Source: Argyresthia goedartella (lineage: Eukaryota > Arthropoda > Insecta > Lepidoptera > Argyresthiidae). Taken from it: a DNA stretch of 64,000 nucleotides. The notes beneath the pieces were generated by a model, which did no database searches, was not told where the DNA came from, and saw only the letters and a program-made list of their open reading frames with translations. This document shows, piece after piece, positions 20,415 to 31,915 of this stretch (position 1 is the first letter of the stretch; each line of letters begins with the position of its first letter). The position numbers and the translations under genes are program-made. The stretch covers positions 5,704,001-5,768,000 of the forward strand of contig OX463829.1 in the NCBI GenBank assembly GCA_949825045.1, written 5' to 3'.

Positions 20415-22317
20415 ACCCGGTAAGATACGGGGGTAGGCTGGCCCTTTTCTACAATGCATGGGTTACAATTACGAACGATCCTCAGATATTATCAAGGATA
20501 GAAGGCTATAAAATAGTATTTTCTAAACCAGCCATTCAACTGCATAATCCCCCTGTTCGAACATATTCAGAAAGCGAAAGAAATATATTTTTCAAATCTA
20601 TAAATAACTTAGAGACAATAGGGGCGATATCGCCATGCATACCATGCAAAGACCAATTTATATCAAACATTTTCATGCGACCCAAATAAAACGGCAAGTG
20701 GCGGTTTATTTTAAATTTAAAAGAACTGAATAAATCCATTGAAACCAATCATTTTAAAATTGAAGACCTTAGAACTGCTCTAAAACTAACATCATAAAAA
20801 TTTCTACATGTCAACAATCGACCTAAAAGATGCCTATTTTTTCATAAAGATTCATCCGGAGAGCAAAAAATACTTACGATTTTTATGGGAAGGAAAATTA
20901 TATGAATTTAATGTCCTGCCGTTTGGTCTGTGCACCGCACCGTACGTTTTCACTAAAATAATGAAGCCCGTAATAAAACTGTTACGGACTTCATGTCTAC
21001 CATATATTTAGATGACATACACTTGATTGGTAGGTCCTATCAAGAATGCCAAGACAACGTCTTAATCACAAAAAAGCTAATATCTTCACTCGGATTTAAA
21101 ATCAACGATGAGAAAAGCAAACTAACACCTTCAACCAAGTGTACTTTTCTGGGTTTTACCATCGATTCAGTAAAATTTCAACTAGCTTTGCCAAACGGAA
21201 AAGACAACGCATCAAGAAAGATATTCTAAAATTCATTAACATTAAACAATGTAACATAAGAGAATTCGCCCAACTCCTTGGAACCCTGGTCTCCGTGTGC
21301 CCAGCAGTCGAATACGGGTGGCTTTATACGAAAGAGTCTGAAAGATGTAAATACCTGAATCTAGCAAACAACGGTCATAATTATGACGTCATCATGAACA
21401 TACCGGATTCATACCGTAACGATTTTCTTTGGTGGCTAAACGCCGTAGACCACTCAGTTCACAGAATTACTAAAGATAATTACTGCTTAGAAATATTTTC
21501 TGATAGCTCAACGACTGGGTGGAGCGCGGCCTGTGGGGGTGAAACGGCCAGCGGCCAGTGGTCCAACGAGGAGCGCAAAAATCACATTAACTATTTAGAG
21601 TTGCTTGCAGCATTTATAGCACTAAAGATTTTTGCAACTAGCTACTACAATTGCCAGATTTTACTCAGAGTAGACAATTTAACAGCAGTCTCCTACATAA
21701 ACCGTATGGGAGGCGTTCAGTTTCCACACCTAACTAAAATTACTAAAGATATCTGGCAGTGGTGCGAAGCACGTAAAATTAAAAACTTATCTACGCGTCT
21801 TTTATTCGATCTGAAGACAACAAAACTGAAGATACAGCATCAAGAAGTATACATCCAGATATAGAGTGGGAACTGAACGACTCCGCATTCCAATTAATAT
21901 GCCAGCAATGTGGAACCCCTGATATAGATTTGTTTTGCTAGTCGAATAAATAAAAAATGTGACAAATATGTAGCATGGCACAGAGACCCAGATGCAATTG
22001 CAATAAACGCATTTACCCTTTGTTGGTCAGAATTCTTCTTTTACTCGTTTCCGCCATTCTCGGCTTTACTAAAAACCATGCGTAAAATAATATCAGATAA
22101 AGCAACAGGTGTAATAGTCATCCCCAAGTGGGAAACTCAGCCGTGGTATCCCCTATTTAGAAGCTTACTCATTAGCGATACAATTTCATTCAGTCCTTCT
22201 GACAATATCATTATTTCACATTCCAGTCAGAGCGATATTCAATCGAACCTTACACTGATGGCCGGAGTGCTCTGCGGTCGGCGCTACTGCGACGCGGCGC
22301 ACCAGCAGACGCCTTAG
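20250..22317 (+). pseudogene. DIRS pol: reverse transcriptase and RNase H
   Basis: Pol begins in a frame overlapping the end of gag (RAQAILDPVRYGGRLALF near 20390-20450). Conserved pieces follow in shifting frames. FILNLKELNKSIETNHFKIE lies just after an in-frame TAA (20687-20689). DLKDAYFFIKIHPESKKYLR and VLPFGLCTAPYVFTKIMKP follow from 20808, then the catalytic YLDD at 21005-21016 in the next frame. RNase H from about 21139 has its acids at SDSS (D122 of that frame), YLELLA (E154) and RVDN (D179). The tail (HPDIEWELNDSAFQLICQQ, IPKWETQPWYPLF) ends at 22317. I count about five frameshifts (near 20797, 21005, 21200, 21810, 21938) and one stop, so no functional enzyme can be made. Confidence 0.85.
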
Positions 22318-22322
22318 ATATA

Positions 22323-23228
22323 ATGATCGCTTCACTCGCCGATAACACTATGAAGCAGTATGAAGTCTGCCTGAAACGCTGGTTTGCTTACGCTATAGAT
22401 AAATCCATCGACCCGTTCAAAGCCTCCATCCCCCCGGTATTATCGTTCCTCACACACTTATACAATTCAGGAAGCCAGTACGGCTCGTTAAATAGCTACA
22501 GGGCTGCATTATCAATGCTGATTGGATCGCATATCTCTAACGACGATTCAATCAAAAGATTTTTTAAGGGGGCCTTCCGCCTTAGACCTCCCTTACCTAA
22601 GTACGATGTCATCTGGGACACGTCCACCGTACTTGATATTTTTGCAACATGGTACCCAAACGAGGAAGCTTCGCTCGAGCATCTTTCAAAGAAATGCGCA
22701 ATGCTTCTAGCACTTACGACTGCACACCGAGTACAAACATTGTCTAAAATTAATATACAAAATATTACAGTCTCTGATTCACAAATAGAAATCAAAATAA
22801 CCGATCTTATCAAGACATCCCGGCTGAGGCAAAAACAACCAATATTATATTTACCATTCTTTACACAAAAACCAGAAATATGCCCAGCACTTACGCTCAC
22901 TTGCTATCTAGATAGAACCAAAAATATTCGGGGTGACAATCAGATTCTTTTCATAAGTCACAGAAAACCTCATGCCAGTGTCGGTAGCCAAACCATAAGC
23001 AGGTGGATCAGGTGCACCCTTGATGAGTGCGGTATCGACGTGTCTAGATTCAGCGCGCACAGCACGCGGCACGCTAGCACGTCGCGTGCGCGCCACCTCG
23101 GCCTGAACGTAGACACGATCCGTAAGACCGCGGGCTGGAGCGGCACGTCTACGACTTTTGCTAGGTTCTACGATAGAACCATTGTCGATAACAATAACCA
23201 ATCCTTAGCCAGACTGATTATAGAGTAA
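22323..23228 (+). CDS. DIRS tyrosine recombinase
   Basis: A 301-residue open frame. It has an N-terminal SAM-like core-binding domain (about 1-90: LADNTMKQYEVCLKRWFAYA, LTHLYNSGSQYGSLNSYRAA) and a catalytic domain with R136 (AHRVQT), H246-x-x-R249 (AHSTRH), W272 (AGWSG) in the third histidine/tryptophan position and the nucleophile Y283 (FARFYDR). It would join the circular DNA intermediate to the genome by strand exchange, replacing an integrase. The frame is open upstream of the ATG for about 20 codons (ALRSALLRRGAPADALDI) and overlaps the pol end, so the true start may be earlier. It is the only undamaged gene of the element. Confidence 0.92.
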   Translation: MIASLADNTMKQYEVCLKRWFAYAIDKSIDPFKASIPPVLSFLTHLYNSGSQYGSLNSYRAALSMLIGSHISNDDSIKRFFKGAFRLRPPLPKYDVIWDTSTVLDIFATWYPNEEASLEHLSKKCAMLLALTTAHRVQTLSKINIQNITVSDSQIEIKITDLIKTSRLRQKQPILYLPFFTQKPEICPALTLTCYLDRTKNIRGDNQILFISHRKPHASVGSQTISRWIRCTLDECGIDVSRFSAHSTRHASTSRARHLGLNVDTIRKTAGWSGTSTTFARFYDRTIVDNNNQSLARLIIE

Positions 23229-23410
23229 ATTACGTAAATTGTAAATTAGTTTATAATATTTTATAAGTACATTATGTTATATTATCTGTTGCAGTAAGTA
23301 ATAATTAATTTGTTATCACTTCATGTTGAATTAAAAACAAAATGATTGATTATCACACCTATGCCTTTGATATTCCCTGTTCACATAGTAAGTACGCATA
23401 CTCTCAAAGT

Positions 23411-23548
23411 CTACACAGTAATAAGGACTATTTTAGGTTACTCATTTCGAAGACGGAGCATGAGTATAATTAATGATTAAACGAACTTACCTGTACGTGA
23501 AGTTCTATCATAATTATACGAAGGCTCCGTCTGAAGAAATGAGTAACC
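23411..23548 (+). repeat. DIRS internal complementary region
   Basis: CTACACAGTAATAAGGACTA...GGAGCATGAGTATAAT is the reverse complement of the left tip. ACGAACTTACCTGTACGTGA...GAAATGAGTAACC is the reverse complement of the right tip. The junction ATTATACTC / TCATTAAT shows the ends as they would be joined in a circle. Confidence 0.92.
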
Positions 23549-23643
23549 ACATCCCGCCCTTCCCGGCCCCAAGCTTCATCGGAAATATCATAGCATAGAG
23601 TGGAGCTGAAGCCAAGCAGGGGCTAAGTGAAGACTCCAAACAA

Positions 23644-23845
23644 AATGACGAACGACGGGTGGAGAATCCGGAGGGAAAAGGAAACAAATATATACTAATA
23701 CCCTCAAATACAGTGTTGAGTGTGACAGCTGGATGCGCTACTACACAGTAATAAGGACTATTTTAGGTTACTCATTTCTTCAGACGGAGCCTTCATATAA
23801 TTATGATAGAACTTCACGTATAGGTAAGTTCGTTTAATCATTAAT
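23644..23845 (+). repeat. DIRS right inverted terminal repeat and tip
   Basis: 23644-23792 is inverted relative to the left end. The unique right tip (CATATAATTATGATAGAACT to GTTCGTTTAATCATTAAT) is repeated in reverse in the internal complementary region. Confidence 0.92.
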
Positions 23846-24814
23846 AATATTTTACTACACTATTATGAGTATGACCGAATTATGAAAAAGGACATTGAAT
23901 GAATATTTAATTTTGTGTTTTGTATAAGTATTCTTAATTTTATTCGAATCTTAATTAATTTAATTTAATTTTTGCATGACATAAATTTCAATGCAAACAA
24001 TCTTTTGTATAAGCTGTTTATATTATATTTAATGTAAATCAATTGTAAAATGTATTTTAATAATTTGGATTGTACTCTGCATGATGCTTGATATGAAACT
24101 TTAATAAAGGGCTTTTTTATTATTATTATACTTACTCTACTCTTTTCACTTGTTTACCAAGTCCCGTTACTTGTTTTCGACGTGATAACATCTTACAAAT
24201 CGATTAACGCCGGCTCGCCCGCACGTACGAAAAAGTGTCACGTTCCATTGTCACGTTCCGCCTGAGCCGAGCGTGCAAGCGAGAGCGCGGAACAAGCGAT
24301 AGAGAGGCAGGATCGGCCTAAGCGTTTCTTATGTCGTCGTCACCTCAAATTATCCTCCGCAAACCGACTTTACAGGCAACCATTATTTTTTTTACTTACT
24401 CTCGTGTTAACTACATTAAAAGTCGACGCTGAAGCGGGGTAATCTCACAATAGGTACATACCTAACAAAGCAGGAATTTAATTATTACCACCGATAATCG
24501 TGTTCGTAAAGGCATTAGAATTCGACAATTTGATACCCTGTTAGTACATAATCTGACCTGCAAGCAAAGTAAAGGACCTTATTCAAATTAGTATTAAACG
24601 AAAGCTGAGGGTTTAAAGGATATACGAACCTACAGATGCGGCCTTGGATTTATTTTTTGGATAGATGGGAAATAGCGGGCAAATAACGCCCACTCTGAAT
24701 AGTCTTCACAAAAAGTTATTTCTGAATTATTTGCCAATTTTAGATTATTACATCTATTAATAGAATCGCCTACTAGAATTTTGAAGAAAAATACTTTCTT
24801 TGCTGATAATATCC
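23846..24814. other. No gene recognised
   Basis: AT-rich after the DIRS end. A more GC-rich stretch at about 24170-24370 has no recognisable motif. Confidence 0.5.
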
Positions 24815-24918
24815 GTATGTATATGTCACCGGAAGATAGTCAAAACCGATAGTAAACCAGACCGACAGGGTTTAGAATTTACGTTTCTTTTTTCTTACAC
24901 GTCAACCTAATACGATAC
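24815..24918 (+). repeat. End of the 16.2-kb-type TIR element
   Basis: TATGTCACCGGAAGATAGTC, AAAACCGATAGTAAACCAGA and CGACAGGGTTTAGAATTTAC match, in reverse, 16705-16815. Only one end is found here, and a SINE-1 follows directly. Confidence 0.7.
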
Positions 24919-25100
24919 GACGATCCGAATGGCCGAGTCGGCAGTGACTCGAACCCGAAGCCATGGCTTCGTAGGCAGGGTCCCGGGTTTTTGTTTCCGG
25001 GTCTCATTTGTTTGATGAGAACAGATGTTTGTACCCTAGTCATGTAAGTCAAGTAAGTATAATATTTATCTATTTAAGTATTTAAGTATGTGTATCTGTA
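24919..25100 (+). repeat. SINE family 1 copy, rearranged head
   Basis: CCGAATGGCCGAGTCGGCAG is followed by a scrambled head containing an inverted piece (GAAGCCATGGCTTC), then TTTGTTTGATGAGAACAGAT, GTACCCTAGTCATG and the body. The 3' tail is missing. Confidence 0.8.
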
Positions 25101-27240
25101 ACGGCATAACGGCTAAGGTCGAGCCACCGCTATCAGTAGCTATGATCGTCTATTCTACCTACCCCAAAAAGAGATGTCCCGATTCAGCTGTAAAATTTGT
25201 AAGTTAAGAATGATAAGTCCGAATTTCTCGTTCGTTGAAAAGTTCGTTAGGCGCACAACAGTCGAGCGGAAGATTGGTTCAGGAATTTAGAGTTTCAAGT
25301 TAAGACAGAGAAGCATATATGTCCGCAAGCCGGTAATTCGCATCAGTCAGCGGTGTATTGTGCCCGATCGATCTTTGTTGTATTTTGTGTGATGGTACCA
25401 TTTATTTTTTTGTATATATGGGCGCTTGGAACTTCTTTTAGTGGTCGACCACGATTTGTAATATTTGTTTGGGATATCGTATAGATATCCGTCGTAGTTT
25501 TACGATATTTCATTGCTCGCTAGTAGCGGCTTGTGGTGGTTCCAATTATATAATTAGTTCACGGCAATAACGATCCGAAAAGACCGGTTTACACAATTGC
25601 GATTTGATTTTCCGAAATGGGTTTGAACTAGCGGTTACCTCAAAAGGTCCGTAACGTTTTGAAACCTTCAACTCTGCGCGATTTGAGCTGGATGTTATCG
25701 AAACGTAGTCATTAGCGCTTTAGGAGATCTAACCCACACCATAGCGAAATGCATACTTCGGTAAATTCCGATCTATGAATTCCACTAGCCTCAGCACGTC
25801 CTCGACTGAGCCTAATCATATATATTTGACTCAGCCTACACATTAGACCTCCAGCGAAATTTACATTTAATTTAAAGATGCAACTTGAATCCAACCTGAC
25901 CCAAGGCAAAGCAAAACAACCTATCCGGTCCTAAACAATGAACTTTAGACTGTAATTTGATCTCTTCGCGCGTCCCCGACAACACTCAAATGTCAAAATA
26001 TCAACAGGATAGGTTATCTGTATTGACACCGGTTTAATTTTGTTCTGAATTTGTTATTTCCATCCGCGGAACCTCATCGATCAAACAGTCACCCTATGCC
26101 CTGCCAACCTAGGTTTAGCCGCAACTAAACTCCTGTCTAGCCTAGTCTAAAATCCTAGTGTTATACCACGTCCATTATCGACACCACTCGAAAATGGTAG
26201 AGTTTGATTTGAATGTGCTTGTATGTTTAATGACTGTGTGTGTGGGAATTTCAAAACTCGCTACTCGAAAGGAATGAGGAGAGGATTAGCCCGCGAATAT
26301 CCTAAGAGCCAATTCAGGAACCTTATGGTGAAGGAAAAAGGAATTTAGGGTCGCTCCAAGCCCAGACTCAGACTCAGATCAGTTACCTACAAGTTCTTAT
26401 CTAACGACCCAAGGATAGTTTTGGAATTTGGGGTAGGTTGATATAAAGGATAGGAACCGAGGTATATCTCGGCGCTTCAGACACTCACGAAAATCCACTG
26501 TAACTTCGCAATCACAATTCATCTAGTTCAGACGCGTAAGACGGCAGACCAAAACTGTTTAGAATCGTGAAAGACGACTGTCACAGTAGCTAGACGCTGA
26601 GACTGAATGCTCTCCCTTCCCCCGCAATCGTATTTATAGTCCCCACATGTCTGAAAAAAAAATGGCGTCCTTTGCGAACAGGCTCTGCCCAAGCGAAGCT
26701 TCTTATCACTAACTACACAGGGTCTAATTTCAACCATGCCATGCAGATCCGCCGTTCTACAAATTGTGTGTACGCATATTCACTATGATCAACCGTAGGT
26801 TATCACTCAAGTCATTCGGTATGGCCGATACACAAAATCTGTTGATCGCTGACCTTAAAAGCTTGTTGCGATTAATTAAGCCTTCCCGACCGCTAGCGCG
26901 CTAGACAAAGACCACTAGAATGCTATTCATACTAGTCGTGTCAAACTCGCCATCTCATACCAACCAAACGCAATTGTATATTTGCAATCGACATAATAGC
27001 TTTCTCCGTATCGTTCCATAATAACCTTCCATTATTTAGTTATTCATATTTTTTTTCAGCGCGCAGCCAAATCGGCTCTGATCCCTACACATCTCGCAGG
27101 AATGCGACAAAAAAACTTGACCTGAACTCTGTTCCTGGAACCAAACCACACGTCGTCTCATTGTTTTTTGCTAACTTACCCTGAGCTACGCAAAACCCCA
27201 AACGTTATATGAAACGATTCTCGTATTCAAAACAGCGCGG
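25101..27240. other. No gene recognised
   Basis: About 2.1 kb without a coding frame I can identify. The composition is more even than in the AT-rich surroundings, so an unrecognised LTR or other element is possible, but I see no paired ends. Confidence 0.45.
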
Positions 27241-27290
27241 CGATGGGCAAGCCCTCTGTCACGCAAAATGAAGTATCAAATGTCATGTAA
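27241..27290 (+). repeat. SINE family 3 scrap
   Basis: GCGATGGGCAAGCCCTCTGT followed by CACGCAAAATGAAGTAT matches the middle of family 3. Confidence 0.55.
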
Positions 27291-27719
27291 AGAACATCAG
27301 AAAATCCTATTTATCTAAAATTTCCAAAAACTCATTGTCTGTTTTTCTGCGGCAATCCTTTTATTTCCTTTTAGGATGCTGTGTCACGTACAGAAGAATA
27401 ATTTGGTTAGTAAAAGAACGGAATATTCGGTGGTGCAAAGGGATAAGAAGTTACTAACTAAGTAAGTGTTTGAATAGGCAGACAAGATTTTAATCTGGTG
27501 ACAAAAGGTTTAGCGGTTTCTTTCACACTCGGGTTGAGGAGATGTTTTTGGGGTTCTGAACCTTAAAGAGGAAAATTGGAACCAGTGTAATATATTTTAT
27601 CTACACACGTATCATAAACCCTCTTTACTGTGTCTAAAAACCGCACGTTAAGACCAGCATAATGTAAAACTATTTGGTAAAAACTCATTTGTTATCTGAA
27701 AATTTGTACATTTTGACCA

Positions 27720-28060
27720 TAATGTACAAATTTTCTACATATTATGACATTCAAATTTCTAACGCCGACGCCCGACTGCGTGCCGCCCCTAGTTTGTCTG
27801 TGAAGTTGGTACTACAGAACAAGCTAAACAACTGCAGAGATAAGATCAATGCCAAGATGCCGGTCAAACATGCGGTTCCTGAACACATCAAAGAGAGCGT
27901 ATGATAGTGTGTAGATAAACTAGAGTATGTAACTGTACATAATTAGGCATTAAAACTCTCAAGTGATACTATTAAGAAACGAGCCGAAGGCGAGTTTCAT
28001 AAACCCACTCTCGTGTATTAATGCCCTCCATTATATAGCAGTCACATAAACTACTATTAT
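27720..28060 (+). repeat. Unclassified repeat with conserved peptide, copy 2
   Basis: A plus frame (27722-27904) ends LVLQNKLNNCRDKINAK followed by MPVKHAVPEHIKESV and a stop. The last 19 residues match the peptide at 11.6 kb, as does the following 3' sequence (GTATGTAACTGTACATAATT, TTAATGCCCTCCATTAT). It might be a transposon 3' gene end or a retroposed gene tail; I do not recognise the protein. Confidence 0.6.
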
Positions 28061-28322
28061 ATAATTACAAACATACAATTACATAAAAGTACATTTATTT
28101 TAACTGTTGATCTCTTATCATTTAATCTTTACTTTTGTCTTTATGTTTAGCTTAGTTAAAAGAGCAATCACTGCTTGATCGTATACCCGGCACACGATTA
28201 GCAACTAACTCTACTGTCAACTCCAGTATGTATCATTAACGACTGAATTCTGGACTGAATAATTTTAACTTTGGTAAACTAATGTATTATCTGATCCAAA
28301 CATGAACGTGATGTTACTATTT

Positions 28323-28481
28323 GACCAACACAACTAGGCGCATGACAGCTAAGCGTTTATTGGAATAACGGAGGGAACACCAGACTTGTAGGTATAGGTA
28401 CGTACTACGTATACTTACGAATTGTAGGAGGGGTACAGATGCCGAAATCGCAGTGCTGGCAAGCGCCTAGTTGTGTTGGTC
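28323..28481. repeat. Small TIR element, 19-bp perfect ends
   Basis: GACCAACACAACTAGGCGC (28323-28341) and its exact reverse complement (28463-28481) bound 159 bp. No coding. Probably a MITE or its relic. Confidence 0.65.
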
Positions 28482-29605
28482 GCTTAGTATGTTAAGAAAT
28501 ACATTTAAAATTTAGGGGGCGCATTAGAAAAAATGTTTTTCTATATGTATCGTGTGATATATCAAATGAAAGGACTTGTTGCAAGGATTTAAAATATATA
28601 TATTTTATAACTTTCACATACGTAGTTAAAAAGTATTTAAGAAAAAAGACTAAAAAGTATATCCCCCCTTTCTCTGCAAATACCGATGCTGAAATAAAAA
28701 AATAGGTTATTTAAGCCTGTGTTTCAATATTACAGGAAAATATAGAGAAATGTTTGGTTTGAATTGAAACTCACAATTGAGGGGTAAATCAGCAAATAGC
28801 AAAGAATAAATAAGTGATTAATAGTAAAAACAAATGTAACGCATCCTGGAATGTGGTAAAAATGATTCGGGGAGTCATCAATATTGACCACATTCTATAC
28901 GCGGTACAGGCATTTATATGACTTTACCCTTTACCCTTATGGGTAAAGTTTTTAAAGAACCATTACAAATTGCAAGTAAATTACGGCAAATTTTATGTTA
29001 TTGCCCCACAAATGCCCACAATAGAATATTCAGGACTCTTGGTGACGCCTGTCAAAAAAGTTCCTGAATAGGTTATTTGCGTCTCTACAGGTTGAATGTA
29101 AATTATTAGGTTAGGTCAGCAAAACTCGGTAAGTATATATAATGGTCAAATTCTAGGGGAGGCTAATAGTTTGACATTTTTAGGTATTAATATAGATCGA
29201 CATTGAAAACCACACTGATACAGTTTTAATTCAATACAAAAAATGTTTTGTATTTGTGTTATATATAGACTGAAAACTGATGAGAAAAAATCTGCTTTAA
29301 TTGCCTACCATGGTTATGTGGAGTCTGCCTGGTCTCGTAATTTGGGGTAATGGCACTCACTGATGATGTTTTTATTGAACAAAAAAAGTATACGTGCCAT
29401 TTGTTCATTAAGTTAAATATATTTATTGCCTTTACCATGTTTATACATGAAATTGAAAAATTTGTAAAAACCAACCCACAATTGTTCATAACGTCTCAGG
29501 AAAAGTATTTAAAAAACACAAGAAATTCGGCTAGGCTCGTCTATAACCACATCCCACAAATATCGCTATATCTAAATAATTATTTTACGATGTGTGTAAA
29601 CATTT
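28482..29605. other. No gene recognised
   Basis: Very AT-rich; only short random frames are seen. Confidence 0.5.
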
Positions 29606-29830
29606 GACGACCCGAATGGCCGAGTCGGCAGTGACCCTGCCTAGAAGCCAAGGGTCCCGGGTTCGAGTCCTGGTGGGGGCAAATATTTGTTTGATGAGAA
29701 CGGATGTTTGTACCCTAGTCATGGTTGTTTATCTATCAAAGTATGATATTTATCTACATAAGTATAGGTATCGTTGTCTAGTACCTAAGATACAGGGAAT
29801 CCTAGTTTGGGGCTAGATCAATGTATTATT
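29606..29830 (+). repeat. SINE family 1 copy
   Basis: Full tRNA-like head (GACGACCCGAATGGCCGAGT, CCGGGTTCGAGTCCTGG), then GGCAAATATTTGTTTGATGA, GTACCCTAGTCATGG and the tail GGGAATCCTAGTTTGGGGCT, ending in a TTA-rich run. Confidence 0.9.
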
Positions 29831-30080
29831 ATTATATTTATATAAAATACCTGAACTCATTTTTTTGTTTGTATAGACATTGTTCATAAGGGTTACTAAC
29901 CGTTCAACTCGTTCAATTTTTCGAAGCGTCATTAATTTTATTTGTACTTCCTGTACAGGCGTTGCACATAAAACAGTTACCCATAAATATGTTTAAGTCG
30001 GAACTGTTTAAGTGGTTAATGCTCAAATGTTTTACTCAATAGATGAGTTTCTCAATCATACCTTAAATGTATGGATTTGT

Positions 30081-30981
30081 TAGATCGGTCTCCCGAACTC
30101 ATTTTTCAACGAAGTAAATTTTCCGTTCGCATTTTTCGCCGATCGGTAAAATCTACATGTACCATAATTTCTTTTTCGTTGTTTTTTCCATTCTAGTTTT
30201 TTCTCAAACGTAGTTTAGACTTTTCGTGTATTTTTCACTTTGCTTTTTTCGTGATAGGATGTTTTTCTAGAAGATAAGGTTTTTTTTTTGGCTATGTATC
30301 AAACAAACACAAATCAACGTGTATTAACAATAAGGAATATAAATGTTTTTTTTTGGTAAGTACACAGTGAATCCTGCTCTCGTGTTATGGCTTGACGAGA
30401 GAGTATCGAGATTGGATTTTTATATAATTATGCTGCAAATTATTCTTAAATTCAGTTTGACAATGAATTTTCGTAAGTCTGCCGAATTTCTTCAACGTTG
30501 TTTGTTAGAATTTAATACAGAATATGAAAAATGGATTCAGATACATTCAGTAGCAGTGCCAATACTAATTTTAAGTTCATCGGAAGCAGCCACGGTGGGC
30601 GACTGTTATCACGAGCCGGTCGCCGCCATCACTTCCAACGGGCTAACAGGATTCGACACTTTGGCGATGTACTACAAAATATTGTAATGGTAGTAATAAT
30701 AATTAATTCCGACGAAATAATAATTTTAAAAGAAAAGCATCACTCATGTTCATCCGATTACGAGAGCATCGACGTCGAAGATTATATGGTTGCTTTAGGT
30801 CGTTTAGATACCAATCCCGAGTGTGTAAATATGCTGCATTGAAAAAAGGCGATAAAAAAATGCTTTTGGAAAATAATCGGATCGAATCGGAAAAATAAAA
30901 GACTGTAAAAAGAACTTTCGGGGAAAAAAGCGAACGGAAAATTTACTTCAAAGAAATAATGAGGTCGGGAGAATGATCTGA
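30081..30981. mobile_element. TIR element of unknown family
   Basis: Left end 30083-30150 and right end 30908-30979 are inverted repeats of about 60 bp with CTCCCGA(A/C)CTCATT and GAAGTAAATTTTCCGTTCGC in common. The 0.9-kb element contains an open frame at 30531-30842. No target-site duplication is clear. It looks like a deleted DNA transposon. Confidence 0.7.
30531..30842 (+). CDS. Unrecognised protein inside the TIR element
   Basis: A 103-codon frame starting MDSDTFSSSANTNFKFIG. It has a serine-rich start, a basic middle (RLLSRAGRRHHFQRANRIRH), a hydrophobic stretch (IVMVVIII) and an acidic end (SDYESIDVEDYMVALGR). I recognise no domain. Because the frame is bounded by the inverted ends, it could be the remains of a transposase or accessory gene. 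An overlapping frame (30343-30687) is also open, so coding status is doubtful. Confidence 0.3.
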   Translation: MDSDTFSSSANTNFKFIGSSHGGRLLSRAGRRHHFQRANRIRHFGDVLQNIVMVVIIINSDEIIILKEKHHSCSSDYESIDVEDYMVALGRLDTNPECVNMLH

Positions 30982-31659
30982 CAAGTCATTAATTGATAGT
31001 TAATATAAATTAGATCATTGTAATTTATTTTTGTGAAATGTTTAATATATGTATATATATTTAATATTAGGTTCTACATATGAAATTGGCGTTTTGTATG
31101 GAGAAATTGAAGTTAACTCAATTTTCAGTACAAACATTTTTGATTTTTTTTTAGGAATGACATATTCTAATTTTATAAACTTTGTTTGTATGAATGAGAC
31201 AACATTTTGCCAACAGAAAATTTTATATAATTTTTGAAAAGTGTCAGCTGTAAAAAAATATTACGAATATTATCATGAAAATGGATGATATTTAGGAGGC
31301 ACTGATTTTGAAGATAACATTAAGAAAATTTAATAAGTAGATGTTAAAATATTGAAATTAATTTTAAAACAATAAAAAAAACTGGAAATGGCTATTTAAT
31401 TACTCGAATTATGAACTCCTGAATCTAGAAGAAAAATTCGCCAATTTCATAGGTAAGCACCCAATATATATGTATAGCTGATAAGCTGTTCATAAACTTT
31501 TATGTTATCAAGTACTTGCAAATAAAAACCCTTTTCTTTGCAAATAAAAACCTTTATAAAAAACTAAAACATAAGTTTAACTTGTAACATGTATAATTGC
31601 GGGGATCTCAAATATAGATATTTTCATAATTTTGAAATACTTCGTGAAAAATAAATGCT
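30982..31659. other. No gene recognised
   Basis: Extremely AT-rich; nothing recognisable. Confidence 0.55.
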
Positions 31660-31915
31660 TCACGCTTGCTTCTCACACAGGAGATGTAGGTTCGGTTCGT
31701 AACCATGTACCAATGAGATAATTAATTTATCTTATACATCATACGGACGTTCTAATGGTGATGGAAAACATCGCGAGGAAACCTTCATTACTCCATAGCT
31801 GCGGTGATAGCCTAGCCCCATGTCACGCAAAATGGAGTATTAGGTAACTGGCTCAAAGTCGGCACAGTAGTGCCTCTGCCACCGCTATGGGAAAGGCGTG
31901 ACGCTATGTTATGTG
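31660..31915 (+). repeat. SINE family 3, near full length
   Basis: Starts TCACGCTTGCTTCTCACACA with a B-box-like GGTTCGGTTCG, then ACCATGTACCAATGAGATAA, TGGTGATGGAAAACATCGCG, TGTCACGCAAAATGGAGTAT and GCGTGACGCTATGTTATG. It matches 63600-63865. Confidence 0.85.

Larger units (their letters stand above)
18826..23845 (+). mobile_element. DIRS-type tyrosine-recombinase retrotransposon
   Basis: A complete 5.0-kb element. Its ends are inverted repeats (18837-18984 and 23644-23792). An internal complementary region at 23411-23548 is the reverse complement of the left tip followed by that of the right tip, the hallmark of DIRS replication through a circle. Gene order is gag, RT with RNase H, tyrosine recombinase. 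The tips, compared with the joined form in the internal region, place the crossover at AT/ATT, so boundaries are good to a few bases. No target-site duplication is expected or seen. The gag and pol frames are damaged; the recombinase frame is open. Confidence 0.93.
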
